DNA of 64,000 nt from GCA-003244245 sp052390115 (lineage in GTDB: Bacteria > Actinomycetota > Actinomycetes > Mycobacteriales > Pseudonocardiaceae): the NCBI GenBank assembly GCA_052390115.1, contig JBQTHE010000035.1, positions 1-64,000 of the forward strand, in the 5' to 3' direction. The position numbers and the translations under genes were made by a program. Of the stretch, positions 48,114 through 57,381 are shown in pieces. The notes under the pieces are model-generated. The model ran no database searches and was not told the origin of the DNA. It worked only from the letters and a program-made list of their open reading frames with translations. The number at the start of each line of letters is the position of its first letter. Positions within the stretch are counted from its first letter, which is position 1.

Positions 48114-49718
48114 TCAGGCCCCGACAGTCCGCGGTTCGGTGCTGGAGGCCTCGGCCAGCAGCCTCGTGCGAACCTCGCGCCGGAGGACCTTGCCGGACGG
48201 ATTGCGCGGCAGGTCGGTCGCGAAGTGGTAAGCGGTGGGGATCTTGTAGTCGGCGAGGGGGCGACGCAGGAACAGCATCAACTCGCGAGGGGTGACCGAG
48301 GCGCCGGGCCGGAGCACGACGCACGCATGCACCGCCTCGCCCCACCGCGGATCCGGCATTCCCACCACGGCGACATCGGCCACCGCGGGATGGTCACCGA
48401 GCTGTTTCTCCACCTCGGCCGGGTAGATGTTCTGCCCGGCCACGATGATGGTGTCGTTGATCCGGTCGCACAGATACAGGTACCCGTTCTCGTCAAGGTA
48501 TCCTGCGTCGCCCATGTGCAGCCAGCCGTCGATGATGGTGCGCGCGGTGGCCTCCGGCTTGTTCCAGTAGCCGAGCATCCTGGCCGGGGTGCGGATGCAC
48601 ACCTGCCCGATCTGACCGGGCGGCAACATCCGGCCGTTCTGGTCGATCACCTTCAGTTCGTTGCCCGGGCAGGCTTTCCCCGCCGCCCGCAACAGCGGGC
48701 TGCCTGGCTTATGTGCCTCCGGCGGTAGGCACACCGCGACGCTGCCGGCCTCGGTGCTGGAATAGATCTGCCCGAACTCGCAGGCGAACATGTCAAGGCA
48801 CCGGCGCAGCAGTGCCTCGGAAATCGGCGCCGCGCCGTAGGCGATCTTGCGCAGGGAAGCGAACGTCTCCCTGGTCACTCCGCGTTCGGCCAGCATCATC
48901 TGCAGCATCGCCGGTGCGGCGAAGGTGGTCGTCACGCCCAGGGTCCGCACTAGCCGAACCGCTTCTTGAGGCTGGAAAAACCGCATGACCACATTGGTCG
49001 CACCGGCGTTGAACCCGTGCATGAACCAGCCGATGCCAGCGATGCCCAAACCGGGCAGCGAGATGAGATTGACGTCGTCGGGCAGCCAGTCGATCCAGGA
49101 CAGGCGGGCGTCTCGCATCGCGGCCGGCAACGTGAAGAAGGCGCGGTTGGCCAACACCACGCCCTTGGGCAGGCCGGTGGTACCGCTGGTGTAAATCTGA
49201 ACCACCGCGTCATCCGGCCCAGCGCCGTCATCCACATCGGACTCCACAGCGCTGGCGCTCCAAGCACGCAGGCCGGAACCGTGGTCGCGGTCCCCGGGCT
49301 CATCGAGCCGGACTACGTCGCGAAGGCCGGCTAGGTCCGCCCGCACGCCCTCGACGACCCCCCAGAAGTCGCTTTCCACGAACAGGAGCTCGGCTCCTGA
49401 GTCGCGCAGTATGTGGTCCACCTCGTCGGCTGTCAGCCGCCAGTTCACCGGTACCAGCACCGCACCCAGTTTGGCGCAGGCCAGGATCGCGGCGTAGTAA
49501 TGCTCGGACTCTCGGGCGAGATAGCCCACTCGGGTTCTCCGGCCGACGCCCGCGCAGCGCAGCGCATGCGCGATGCGGTTGCTCGCCAGGTGAAGCTCCC
49601 GGTACGTGACGGTCCGGTCCTCGCAGATGATCGCAGGATGGTCGGTGCGATCGCGGGCATGGGCCGAGGAGGTCGCAGCAAGAGTCCATCGCCTCGTCTG
49701 GTTCACCGGGTCCTCCAT
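48114..49718 (-). CDS. Acyl-CoA/acyl-ACP synthetase (ANL family)
   Basis: A 534-residue adenylate-forming ligase. The core motifs are VVQIYTSGTTGLPKGVVLAN (P-loop), IYSSTEAG, GWLHMGDAGYLDENGYLYLC, DRINDTIIVAGQNIYPAEVE, and the catalytic Lys near the end, NPSGKVLRREV. It activates a carboxylic acid, probably fatty, as adenylate and transfers it to CoA or to the free ACP encoded upstream. The full C-terminal domain with standard hinge is more like a CoA ligase than a FAAL; transfer to ACP remains possible. The ATG at 49718 is chosen. It lies 20 nt after the PKS gene in the same operon and is the likely source of the starter unit. Confidence 0.94.
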   Translation of the reverse strand: MEDPVNQTRRWTLAATSSAHARDRTDHPAIICEDRTVTYRELHLASNRIAHALRCAGVGRRTRVGYLARESEHYYAAILACAKLGAVLVPVNWRLTADEVDHILRDSGAELLFVESDFWGVVEGVRADLAGLRDVVRLDEPGDRDHGSGLRAWSASAVESDVDDGAGPDDAVVQIYTSGTTGLPKGVVLANRAFFTLPAAMRDARLSWIDWLPDDVNLISLPGLGIAGIGWFMHGFNAGATNVVMRFFQPQEAVRLVRTLGVTTTFAAPAMLQMMLAERGVTRETFASLRKIAYGAAPISEALLRRCLDMFACEFGQIYSSTEAGSVAVCLPPEAHKPGSPLLRAAGKACPGNELKVIDQNGRMLPPGQIGQVCIRTPARMLGYWNKPEATARTIIDGWLHMGDAGYLDENGYLYLCDRINDTIIVAGQNIYPAEVEKQLGDHPAVADVAVVGMPDPRWGEAVHACVVLRPGASVTPRELMLFLRRPLADYKIPTAYHFATDLPRNPSGKVLRREVRTRLLAEASSTEPRTVGA

Positions 49719-49738
49719 GATTGAGGTGTGCAGGAGTC

Positions 49739-52700
49739 TCAACTCGTCGGCTCGGCCGCCAACTGCCCGTTGACGAATTCGGTCAGCTGTTGCACTGACG
49801 GGTAGTCGAAAGCCAGCGAAGCCGGCAATGCCAGCCGGAAGGCCGACTCGAGGCCGCTCTTGACTTCCATGGCCATGAGCGAGTCGAATCCGAGCGACAC
49901 CAGTTCCGCCGTGGTGTCCACCGACTCCGCGTCGTCACAGTGCAGTGCGGCGGCGACCTTGCCGCGCACCAGCTCGGTGACCACGGCCAGCCGCTCCGCC
50001 TTCGGCTTGGCCAGCAGCGCCGTCAGATCCAGACCACTGTCCGGTGTCTCGGCGCGGCGCGCCAGCCGGGAATACAGCGCGTTCACGTTCGAGGAGGCCC
50101 TAGCGATCCGGTCCCAGTCGTACTCACCCACCACCCGCTGCGCCACCGACCGGGACAGCAACTGCCCCAGTGCGCGCAACCCTCGCGCTGGCGAGAAGAA
50201 CCGGATACCGCCCCGTTCGACCTCGCGGCTGAGGTTGTCGTCAAGCCGGGCGGACATGCCGACGCTGGCCCAGGCGCCCCAGTTCGTGGCGAGTCCGGGC
50301 AAGCCCTGCCGTTCGCGCCAGGTGGCCAGGCCGTCCAAGAAGGCGCTCGCCGCAGCATAGTGGGCCTGAGTCACGCCACCGATCACCGAGGCGATCGAGG
50401 AGTACACCACGAAGAAATCGAGGTCGGGCAGGTCCCGGCTGGCTTCGTGCAGCAGCCAGCCGCCGTACATCTTCGGCCGTAACTGCTCGTCGATGACGTC
50501 CCAGGTCAGCGAGCTGATCAGCGACTTTCCGATCTCACCCGCCGCGTGCACGATTCCGCCCAGCGGATGTTCCCCGGCCCGCAGTTGGGCGAAGACCCTG
50601 GCGACGTCGTCCGCCGAGGCGATGTCGGCGGACAGCACGGTCACCTCGGCCCGCTCTGACAGCGCGTCCAACACCCCGCTCGCCTCCGGGGCCGGTGTAC
50701 CGCGCCGGCTGAGCAGGGCCACGTGGCGCGCCCCCAGGTCGACCAGTTTCCGGGCGGTGACCAGACCGAGACCGCCGAGACCGCCGGTCACCAGGTAGGT
50801 CCGGTCAGCCCGCACCGCGAATTCGCCGGCCAAGGCCGGTGTGGTCTCGTCGGCGAGCAACCGTCGGACGTAACGCTGGCCGTCCCGGTAGGCCACTTGG
50901 AACTCGTCTGTGTTCTCCGCCCGCCACTCGGCGAGCAGGGCCGACGGATCGCTGTCCGCGGGCAGGTCGACCAAGGTGGCGCCGTAACGCGGGTATTCGT
51001 TGAGCAGTGTGGGACCGAAACCCCAGAGGCTGCTGGCGGCCAGCCGCTCGCCACCGTCCGGCCGGTCGACGGGCAGCAATTGGGCGCCTTCGGTGACCAG
51101 CCACAGCCGCAGCGCCCGGCTGGGCGCGCCGTCCAGGGCGGCCACCACATCGAGCAGCTCCCGGTAGTTCTGCTCGCACTCGGTGCGCAGGCGGTCCGCG
51201 GACACCGCTCCGCCGGCCGGCCGCCAGAACCAGCAGGCGTCGGTCACTGACGGATCTGCGAGCGCCGCGGGCAAGGCGACCACACCATCTACCGTGGACA
51301 CCCGGATGCCGACTAAGTCCTCTTGCTCTGCGAGTTCCGGCAGGCGGTACCGATCGCCGTTGACGACCACCACATGTCGAGCCCGGATCGTCGGCTGCGT
51401 GGTCGCGCTCTGCCGCAACCAACTCAGCCGGTGCAGGAAGTGCCCATGGCGGGCCGACCCGGTCGCGCGGGTCAGCATCACTCCGGTCAGCTCGGCGACC
51501 GGCGCCTCCCCCTCCAGCAGCAGGAGGTCCGCGACCCGCCGATCGTCCATATCGGATCGACCGGCACGCACCTTGGCCACCAGCCGCAACCGCCGACCGC
51601 GCGGCTTCTTGAACAGCCGGACCGCCTCGACACCGGTCGGACTGAACACCGGACCGTCACGGTCTACAGCGGTGAGCGCCTGCATCGCGCCGTCGAGCAC
51701 CTCCACCGGCAGGTGCTCGACGGCGGCGGCATCCCGGCAGCCCAGGTCAGCAGTCAGCACTCCCTCCGGATTCGCGCGTACCTCGGTGAGCAGCCGGAAC
51801 CGCTGGCCGTACCGCCGGTCGACCGAGGCGAAGTCGGTGTAGATGTCCTCGTGGCCGACCACCTCCTCGGTCGCACCTGCCTCGTCCAGCAGTGCCCGCA
51901 GCCGATCGCAGGGCACTGCAGGCGTCGCCGCGGTCGCCAGGGTCGCGGTGGCGTGGCGACGCTCCTGGTCGTCGACGGTGCTGACCAACTCGACGTCGAC
52001 ATCGCCCTCGGCCGTGGGCACCAACCGCGTCCGCAGTGCGACGACGGCGTCCTCGGCCAGCGACAGCGGCTCGTGCAGCACCAGGTCGCGGATGACCCGC
52101 CCGGTGTGGCCGTAGACGGCGTCCTGCAGTGCCAGCAGGGCCTCGACGTATCCGGCGGCGGGCAGCATGACCGACCCGTCCACCACATAGTCGGCCAGGT
52201 ACTCCGGGCGGGTGGCCGAGCACTCGGTGCGGAATTCCCGGCTTCCGGCCGGCCGGCCCTCCGCGGCCGGCACCTCCTGACCAAGTAACGGGTGGTGCAC
52301 TGGACCACCCGTTACCGGACCCCGGCCGGTCTTCGCGGCTCCGTTGATCGGCAGCCAGCACCGCTTGCGCTGGAACGGATAGGTGGGCAGGGCCAGCTTC
52401 TCCAGCCGTCGGTTGGCATGCACGCTGGCCCAGGACACCGGCATGCCTGCGGTATACAGCTCGGCCAGCGAGCGCAAGGTGGTGTTCCCGGCCCGGTCGC
52501 GACGGTGCAGGCTGGCGAACCAGAGATGGTCCTCGCCCTGCAGACACCGCTTGGCCAGCGCGGTCAGCGCGGTAGCCGGACCGATCTCGATGAAGGCGTG
52601 GCGGCCTCGCCGTGCGGCCGCCCGCATGCCCTCCATAAACAGCACCGGCGCACCGATATGCCGCACCCAGTACTCCGGGTTGGCCACGTCTACCCGCTTG

Positions 52701-55060
52701 GCGATCTTGCCGGTGAGGTTGGAGATCAGAGTGATGACGGGTTCGCGGAACGAGATAGGGGCGATGGCCGCGCGAAAGTCGTCGAGCACCTCGGCCATCA
52801 GCGGGGAGTGGAACGCGTGGGAGACGGACAGCTCGTCGACCCTGATGGCGCGCTCGCGCAAGGTCCCGACGACCTTCGCCAGCGCGCCGGCCCCACCCGA
52901 GATGACGCACTGGTCCGGTGCGTTGATCGCGGCCAGTGCCAGGTCGGTGTGGTTGGCCAGCAGCGGAACGACTTCCTCCGCTGGGGCACTGACTGCGGCC
53001 ATGCCACCGGGCTCGGTGACCGACTGCATCAACCGGGCGCGGGCGACCACCAGCCTGACCGCGTCGGGCACGGAGAACAACCCGGCCACGGTGGCGGCCA
53101 CCACCTCGCCGATGCTGTGCCCGATGAGCACGCTCGGCCGGACACCCCAGGACATCCACAGCTGGGCTAGGGCGTACTCCAGGGTGAACAACGCGGGCTG
53201 GGTGTAGCCGGTCTGATCGATTCGGCCGGCGTCGGCCTGCTCGCCGAGCAGCAGCGCGCGCACCGACTGGCCCAACAACGGGGCGAACAGCAGGTCACAC
53301 TCGTCGACCCGTTCGGCGAACACCGGGAACCGCCAGTAGAGCGTGGCGCCCATACCGGGGTACTGCGAGCCCTGCCCGCTGAACAGGAAGCCGACCTTGC
53401 GGACGCCGGCGGCCGGTGGCCGCTCGGTGCGGGCGATCTCCCGGTCGAGCACTCTGGCCAGGTCCTCACGCTCGCCGACCACGGCCGCCACCCGCCGGTT
53501 GAAGTGTGCCCGGCCCACGTTGCCGCTGTAGCAGAGCCGTCCGACGTCCACGTCCGGATGATTCGCCAGGAACCGCTGGTACTGCTGCATCTGGTCGCGG
53601 AGTGCCGCGTCGCTCTTGGCTGACATGGTGAAGACGGCCGGTTCGGACGCCGAGTCCGGCTCGACGAGTTCCTTGGTCGGTGGGGCCTGCTCCACGACAA
53701 CGGCCGCGATAGTCCCGGCGAAACCGAAGCTGTTCACTACCGCGCGGCGGACCGGAGCCTCCCACGGTTGGCACTCGGTGGACACGCTGACTGGGTAGGT
53801 GGCCCACGGGATGCGACCGGAGGGCGTGTGCAGGTTCAGGTGCGGGTAGATAGTCCCCGACCGCAACTGCGACACCACCTTGATCAGTCCGACGAGACCG
53901 GACACCGGCTCCATATGCCCTAGGTTGGTCTTCACCGATCCGACGAGCAGCGGTTCATCCTTGGTGTGCGATTCGGCGAACACGTCGTTGATGGCGCCAA
54001 GTTCGATCGGATCGCCCAGCGGGGTCCCGGTGCCGTGCGCTTCGACGTACTGGATGTCGCCCGGGGCCAGCTGCGCGATGGCCAACGCGTTACGGATCAC
54101 GACCTCCTGCGCGGCCCCGTTGGGCACGGTGAGACCGGCGCTATCGCCGTCCTGGCCGACCGCAGTGCCGCGCACCACGGCCAGGATGTTGTCGCCGTCG
54201 CGCCGCGCAACCGACAGCCGCTTGAGGACGATCACGCCGCAGCCCTCGGCGCGCGCGTAACCGTCGGCCGCCTCGTCGAAGGTCTTGCACTGACCGTCCG
54301 GCGCGAGCATCTGGGCGTGGGAGAACATCACCGGGATACGCGGGTGGTGCAGCGCGTTGACACCACCGCACAGCGCGATGTCGCACTCGCCCCTGCGCAG
54401 GCCCTGCACGGCCATGTGCAGCGCGACCAGCGAGGACGAGCACGCTGTGTCGACGCTGACGCTCGGGCCGCGCCAGCCCAGGAAGTAGGACAGCCGCCCG
54501 GAAAGCGGGAACATGGTGATACCGGAGGCGAGGTGCCCGTCCAGCTCAGCGTAGGGCAGGGCGTCCAGTTCGAGTGCGTAGTCGATCGAGCTGGCCCCGA
54601 TGTACACTCCGCCGTTGCCCCGCCGTAGCGGGGTCGGGTCGATGTTGGCATTCTCCAGGGTCTGCCAGGCGGTCTCCAGCAACATCCGCTGCTGCGGATC
54701 GACGTACTGCGCCTCCTTGGGTGAAATGTTGAAGAAGGCCGGGTCGAACAGGTCGATCCGGTCAAGGAAGCCGCCGCTCGTGGTCCGGATCTTGCCCCGA
54801 TCGTCGGAGCCGTCCGGAGTGAATGCGGCTACGTCCCAACGGTCCTCCGGGATGGGTCGAATGCCGGAACGGCCGTCGCGGAGGAACTCGCCGAACTCGT
54901 CGAAGGATTCACAGCCGCCGGGAAACCGCAGGCCGATGCCGATGATTGCGATCGGCTCGTACTTCTCCATCAGCAACCCGTGCACGGTGTCCCCGTACTT
55001 GCCGAGCAGGGTGGTACAGGCTTCGGGATCCGGCACGGTGTCGGTCAACTCGTACGGCAT
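49739..55060 (-). CDS. Type I polyketide synthase, KS-AT-DH-KR-ACP
   Basis: A single-module PKS of 1773 residues. KS (about 35-460): nucleophile Cys207 in VDTACSSSLVALH, His342 in VEAHGTGTPLG, His382 in KTNLGHMEP. AT (about 555-860): Ser649 in GHSIGEVVA; the HAFH motif (VSHAFHSPLMAEVL) predicts malonyl-CoA. DH fold (about 925-1210): the catalytic His position reads LADYVVDGSVMLPAAGYVE with Tyr958, while the downstream LDGAMQAL Asp is present, so activity is doubtful. KR (about 1430-1610): TGGLGGLG, Tyr1568 in QAHYAAASAFLDG, no LDD motif, so A-type if active. ACP: phosphopantetheine Ser1727 in LVSLGFDSLMAMEV. There is no ER and no TE. The size matches both lone extension modules and iterative partially reducing synthases. 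The start overlaps acp by 16 nt. Confidence 0.96.
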   Translation of the reverse strand: MPYELTDTVPDPEACTTLLGKYGDTVHGLLMEKYEPIAIIGIGLRFPGGCESFDEFGEFLRDGRSGIRPIPEDRWDVAAFTPDGSDDRGKIRTTSGGFLDRIDLFDPAFFNISPKEAQYVDPQQRMLLETAWQTLENANIDPTPLRRGNGGVYIGASSIDYALELDALPYAELDGHLASGITMFPLSGRLSYFLGWRGPSVSVDTACSSSLVALHMAVQGLRRGECDIALCGGVNALHHPRIPVMFSHAQMLAPDGQCKTFDEAADGYARAEGCGVIVLKRLSVARRDGDNILAVVRGTAVGQDGDSAGLTVPNGAAQEVVIRNALAIAQLAPGDIQYVEAHGTGTPLGDPIELGAINDVFAESHTKDEPLLVGSVKTNLGHMEPVSGLVGLIKVVSQLRSGTIYPHLNLHTPSGRIPWATYPVSVSTECQPWEAPVRRAVVNSFGFAGTIAAVVVEQAPPTKELVEPDSASEPAVFTMSAKSDAALRDQMQQYQRFLANHPDVDVGRLCYSGNVGRAHFNRRVAAVVGEREDLARVLDREIARTERPPAAGVRKVGFLFSGQGSQYPGMGATLYWRFPVFAERVDECDLLFAPLLGQSVRALLLGEQADAGRIDQTGYTQPALFTLEYALAQLWMSWGVRPSVLIGHSIGEVVAATVAGLFSVPDAVRLVVARARLMQSVTEPGGMAAVSAPAEEVVPLLANHTDLALAAINAPDQCVISGGAGALAKVVGTLRERAIRVDELSVSHAFHSPLMAEVLDDFRAAIAPISFREPVITLISNLTGKIAKRVDVANPEYWVRHIGAPVLFMEGMRAAARRGRHAFIEIGPATALTALAKRCLQGEDHLWFASLHRRDRAGNTTLRSLAELYTAGMPVSWASVHANRRLEKLALPTYPFQRKRCWLPINGAAKTGRGPVTGGPVHHPLLGQEVPAAEGRPAGSREFRTECSATRPEYLADYVVDGSVMLPAAGYVEALLALQDAVYGHTGRVIRDLVLHEPLSLAEDAVVALRTRLVPTAEGDVDVELVSTVDDQERRHATATLATAATPAVPCDRLRALLDEAGATEEVVGHEDIYTDFASVDRRYGQRFRLLTEVRANPEGVLTADLGCRDAAAVEHLPVEVLDGAMQALTAVDRDGPVFSPTGVEAVRLFKKPRGRRLRLVAKVRAGRSDMDDRRVADLLLLEGEAPVAELTGVMLTRATGSARHGHFLHRLSWLRQSATTQPTIRARHVVVVNGDRYRLPELAEQEDLVGIRVSTVDGVVALPAALADPSVTDACWFWRPAGGAVSADRLRTECEQNYRELLDVVAALDGAPSRALRLWLVTEGAQLLPVDRPDGGERLAASSLWGFGPTLLNEYPRYGATLVDLPADSDPSALLAEWRAENTDEFQVAYRDGQRYVRRLLADETTPALAGEFAVRADRTYLVTGGLGGLGLVTARKLVDLGARHVALLSRRGTPAPEASGVLDALSERAEVTVLSADIASADDVARVFAQLRAGEHPLGGIVHAAGEIGKSLISSLTWDVIDEQLRPKMYGGWLLHEASRDLPDLDFFVVYSSIASVIGGVTQAHYAAASAFLDGLATWRERQGLPGLATNWGAWASVGMSARLDDNLSREVERGGIRFFSPARGLRALGQLLSRSVAQRVVGEYDWDRIARASSNVNALYSRLARRAETPDSGLDLTALLAKPKAERLAVVTELVRGKVAAALHCDDAESVDTTAELVSLGFDSLMAMEVKSGLESAFRLALPASLAFDYPSVQQLTEFVNGQLAAEPTS

Positions 55061-55365
55061 CCCACGCCCCCTCGGGACAACAGATCGGTCAGGTGTGTCA
55101 CCAGGTCGCCGACCGTCGGGCGGTTGAACAGCACGGTCGCGTCGATGCCGATGTCCAGCGCGTCCTCCAGACGCTGTCTGATCTCGGTCAGTCGCAGCGA
55201 GGTCAGACCCAGATCGAAGTAGCTGGCGTCCAGCCGGAGTTCCTCGTCCTCCGGCATCAGCAGGAGACTCTTGAACTGCGCGATCACGAGGTCCTCGAGT
55301 GCGTCACGACGCTCAGACCCGGGCAGTTGACTGAGCTGAGTGCGGGTGCGGAATGGTTGAGTCAT
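55045..55365 (-). CDS. Free acyl carrier protein
   Basis: A 106-residue carrier protein. The attachment motif is YFDLGLTSLRLTEIRQRLED, with Ser in LTSL. A stabilising helix follows (VLFNRPTVGDLVTHLTDLL). The N-terminal extension of about 20 residues (RTRTQLSQLPGSERRDALED) resembles carrier domains that dock to loading enzymes. It heads the minus-strand operon and its gene overlaps the PKS start. It probably carries the starter acyl group from the ligase to the PKS and could present it to the desaturase. Confidence 0.93.
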   Translation of the reverse strand: MTQPFRTRTQLSQLPGSERRDALEDLVIAQFKSLLLMPEDEELRLDASYFDLGLTSLRLTEIRQRLEDALDIGIDATVLFNRPTVGDLVTHLTDLLSRGGVGCRTS

Positions 55366-55631
55366 CTCATATACGGTCTTTCGACGAGCGAACCGGACCA
55401 GTCTTCAGTGGCATCTGCCGCATTCGTCGATCCCAACAGTGCTCGCTGACACGCCGCTGACCGGGCGCTGATTGCCTGGCCGGGGAACACGGTCGCCGTT
55501 GCGACGGACAGTGTCGGCAGCAGGCCGAGCCAACGCTCTGACGTCTGTTGGACCGCCAAGCAGGGCGCGTTGGACGCGCTGGCGGCCCCCACTCCTTCAG
55601 GGATGACCGGCGACGAGTAAAGTTTTACCAC
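55362..55631 (-). CDS. Possible 89-codon upstream ORF coupled to acp
   Basis: An open frame from the GTG at 55631 ends in a TGA that overlaps the acp ATG (ATGA). The product (MVKLYSSPVIPEGVGAASAS onward) has no recognisable family, and no ribosome binding site precedes it. Codon third positions are only moderately GC-rich. It may be a leader ORF on a leaderless transcript or just untranslated promoter sequence. Confidence 0.25.
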   Translation of the reverse strand: MVKLYSSPVIPEGVGAASASNAPCLAVQQTSERWLGLLPTLSVATATVFPGQAISARSAACQRALLGSTNAADATEDWSGSLVERPYMR

Positions 55632-55740
55632 AAAGGTAATCGACGCCAGTCCGCCGCTGGGTCATACTCGAACATGCGGACGATGCAGTAATTCGGAAAC
55701 CATTCTGGATATGTCCCATGAGTGTTACGGGGAGAGAGGC

Positions 55741-56112
55741 ATGAGCGACCTGAGTGCGATTATCGACAAGTATCTGGCTGTCTGGAACGAGGTGGACGGG
55801 CGTGCGCGGCGCCAGAAAATTGACGAGTTGTGGGCGGAAGACGGCGTCTACGTTGACCCACTGGCGTCGGTGTCCGGCCCCGATGCCTTCGATCAGGTGG
55901 TCGGCGGTGCCCAAGGGCAGTTCAAGGGTTTGAAGTTCGTTCGCGGTGACACGTTCGATGAGCACCACAACATCGTCCGATTCACCTGGAACCTGGTACC
56001 CACCGAAAACGCCGAGCCTATTGCGATCGGTTTCGATGTGGCCGTCGTCGGCGAGGACGGTCGGATCCAAGGTGTCTACGGCTTTATCGACAAGATGCCG
56101 GCGACCGCCTAG
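55741..56112 (+). CDS. SnoaL-like/NTF2-fold protein
   Basis: A 123-residue NTF2-like protein of the SnoaL type (IIDKYLAVWNEVDGRARRQK, IDELWAEDGVYVDPLASVSG, FVRGDTFDEHHNIVRFTWNL, IGFDVAVVGEDGRIQGVYGF). The fold is used by polyketide cyclases, epoxide hydrolases, hydroxylases and many small-molecule isomerases. The ATG at 55741 follows ggggagagagg. It is divergent from the acp-PKS operon; the 375-bp spacer should contain both promoters. A role in tailoring is likely; the reaction is unknown. Confidence 0.88.
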   Translation: MSDLSAIIDKYLAVWNEVDGRARRQKIDELWAEDGVYVDPLASVSGPDAFDQVVGGAQGQFKGLKFVRGDTFDEHHNIVRFTWNLVPTENAEPIAIGFDVAVVGEDGRIQGVYGFIDKMPATA

Positions 56113-56223
56113 ATAGTGATGTTCGCCGCGCTTTCGGTTCGCCGGGCGCGATAGGGCTGACACGGCTCTCATTGCGCCCGGCGGATTCCACCAACACCAT
56201 ATGGACGCACTGGTGCCGTCGTC

Positions 56224-57009
56224 TCAGAGATTCCGGAAGTACTCCGATGTCTCCTGGTCGGATGGGTAGAAGCTTTCGATGGCGAGTTCATCGACGGTGA
56301 TGTCCTTGGGTGTGCCGAAGGTGGTCACCGTACTGAACAGCGACAGTTTACGGCCGTTGTGCAGAAGCTGCAACGGCACGATGACGTCTCCGGAATCACC
56401 TGCGTAATCATCCGACCCGTTCTCGCCGGGATAACCGACCAACTCCTGGTACAGCTCGCCAAGCTGGCGGTCGCCGGTCGCTCGCGTCTGCCTTTCCAGC
56501 CGGTCAAGCAGGTGTGTTCGCCACTCGCCCAGGTTGAGGATGCGCGACGCCAGTCCGCGCGGGTGCAGGCTGAACCGCAACACGTTGAACGGCTTGGTCA
56601 ACAGATCGTTCGGTGCACCCTCGGTCAGAATGGCAACGCTGGAGTTGGCATCAACGAGGTTCCATCCGCGGTCCACCACGACCGCCGGATAGGGATCGTG
56701 TCCGGACAGCACCTTACGGATCGCCGTACGCACCATGGATAGTCGAGGCGCGTCAAGCTTGGACTCCGCGTAGACGGGTGCGTAACCGGCTGCCAACAGC
56801 AACTGGTTGCGCTCACGCAGCGGCACTTCAAGGTGCTCCGCCAACCGAAGGACCATGCCACGGCTGGGCACGGAACGTCCGGTTTCGACGAAGCTCAGAT
56901 GCCGGGGGGACACCTCGGCCTGCGACGCGAGCGCCAACTGGCTGATCTTGCGTTCCGCTCGCCATTTCCGCAACAGGTCCCCGACCAGGTGTTGTGGTAG
57001 CTGTGTCAC
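56224..57009 (-). CDS. XRE-family regulator with MmyB-like ligand-binding domain
   Basis: A 261-residue regulator. The N-terminal XRE helix-turn-helix (WRAERKISQLALASQAEVSP, RHLSFVETGRSVPSRGMVLR) is followed by LRERNQLLLAAGYAPVYAES. The C-terminal MmyB-like domain (VVVDRGWNLVDANSSVAILT, FNVLRFSLHPRGLASRILNL, DVIVPLQLLHNGRKLSLFST) is known to bind fatty-acid-like ligands in some members. That would suit a cluster acting on acyl chains. It converges on the SnoaL gene and diverges from the TetR gene. Confidence 0.92.
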   Translation of the reverse strand: MTQLPQHLVGDLLRKWRAERKISQLALASQAEVSPRHLSFVETGRSVPSRGMVLRLAEHLEVPLRERNQLLLAAGYAPVYAESKLDAPRLSMVRTAIRKVLSGHDPYPAVVVDRGWNLVDANSSVAILTEGAPNDLLTKPFNVLRFSLHPRGLASRILNLGEWRTHLLDRLERQTRATGDRQLGELYQELVGYPGENGSDDYAGDSGDVIVPLQLLHNGRKLSLFSTVTTFGTPKDITVDELAIESFYPSDQETSEYFRNL

Positions 57010-57233
57010 CAGAGCCCGGCTCCTGTCCCTGCACTGTCAAGCCACACTGAGACGCAAGCTCACCTAAGACGCAGAGTTCCCAGCTCAGCCCCCGGAGGCG
57101 GCCCAGGCTCAACGGTCTCGACCCGCTGGTCACAGTATGCCAGAGGACTTTACCCGCAATGTGCTTCCTCGAGGTGATCCCAGGAGGCGATCCCCAGCGC
57201 CGCCGGCTGAACGAGGGGGATTGCGGGGATCGT

Positions 57234-57277
57234 CCCACCGTACCGGACCTGGGCTGATGCAGGTCCGGTACGGTGGG
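57234..57277. promoter_or_regulatory. 17-bp perfect inverted repeat, probable operator
   Basis: 57234-57250 and 57261-57277 are exact reverse complements (cccaccgtaccggacct type) with a 10-bp spacer. The site lies between the divergent XRE (start 57009) and TetR (start 57382) genes, about 100 bp before the latter. This position favours an operator for one of the two regulators. A transcription attenuator for the downstream gene is the alternative. Confidence 0.75.
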
Positions 57278-57381
57278 GCGCTCGGTGGCGGTCACTCGTT
57301 TGCGTGGTCGGACTCGCGCTGAGCAGGCTCCTTACCTCTGACGTAATCGATGTGCCAGACGTTCTCTGCGATCGTGTTTTC

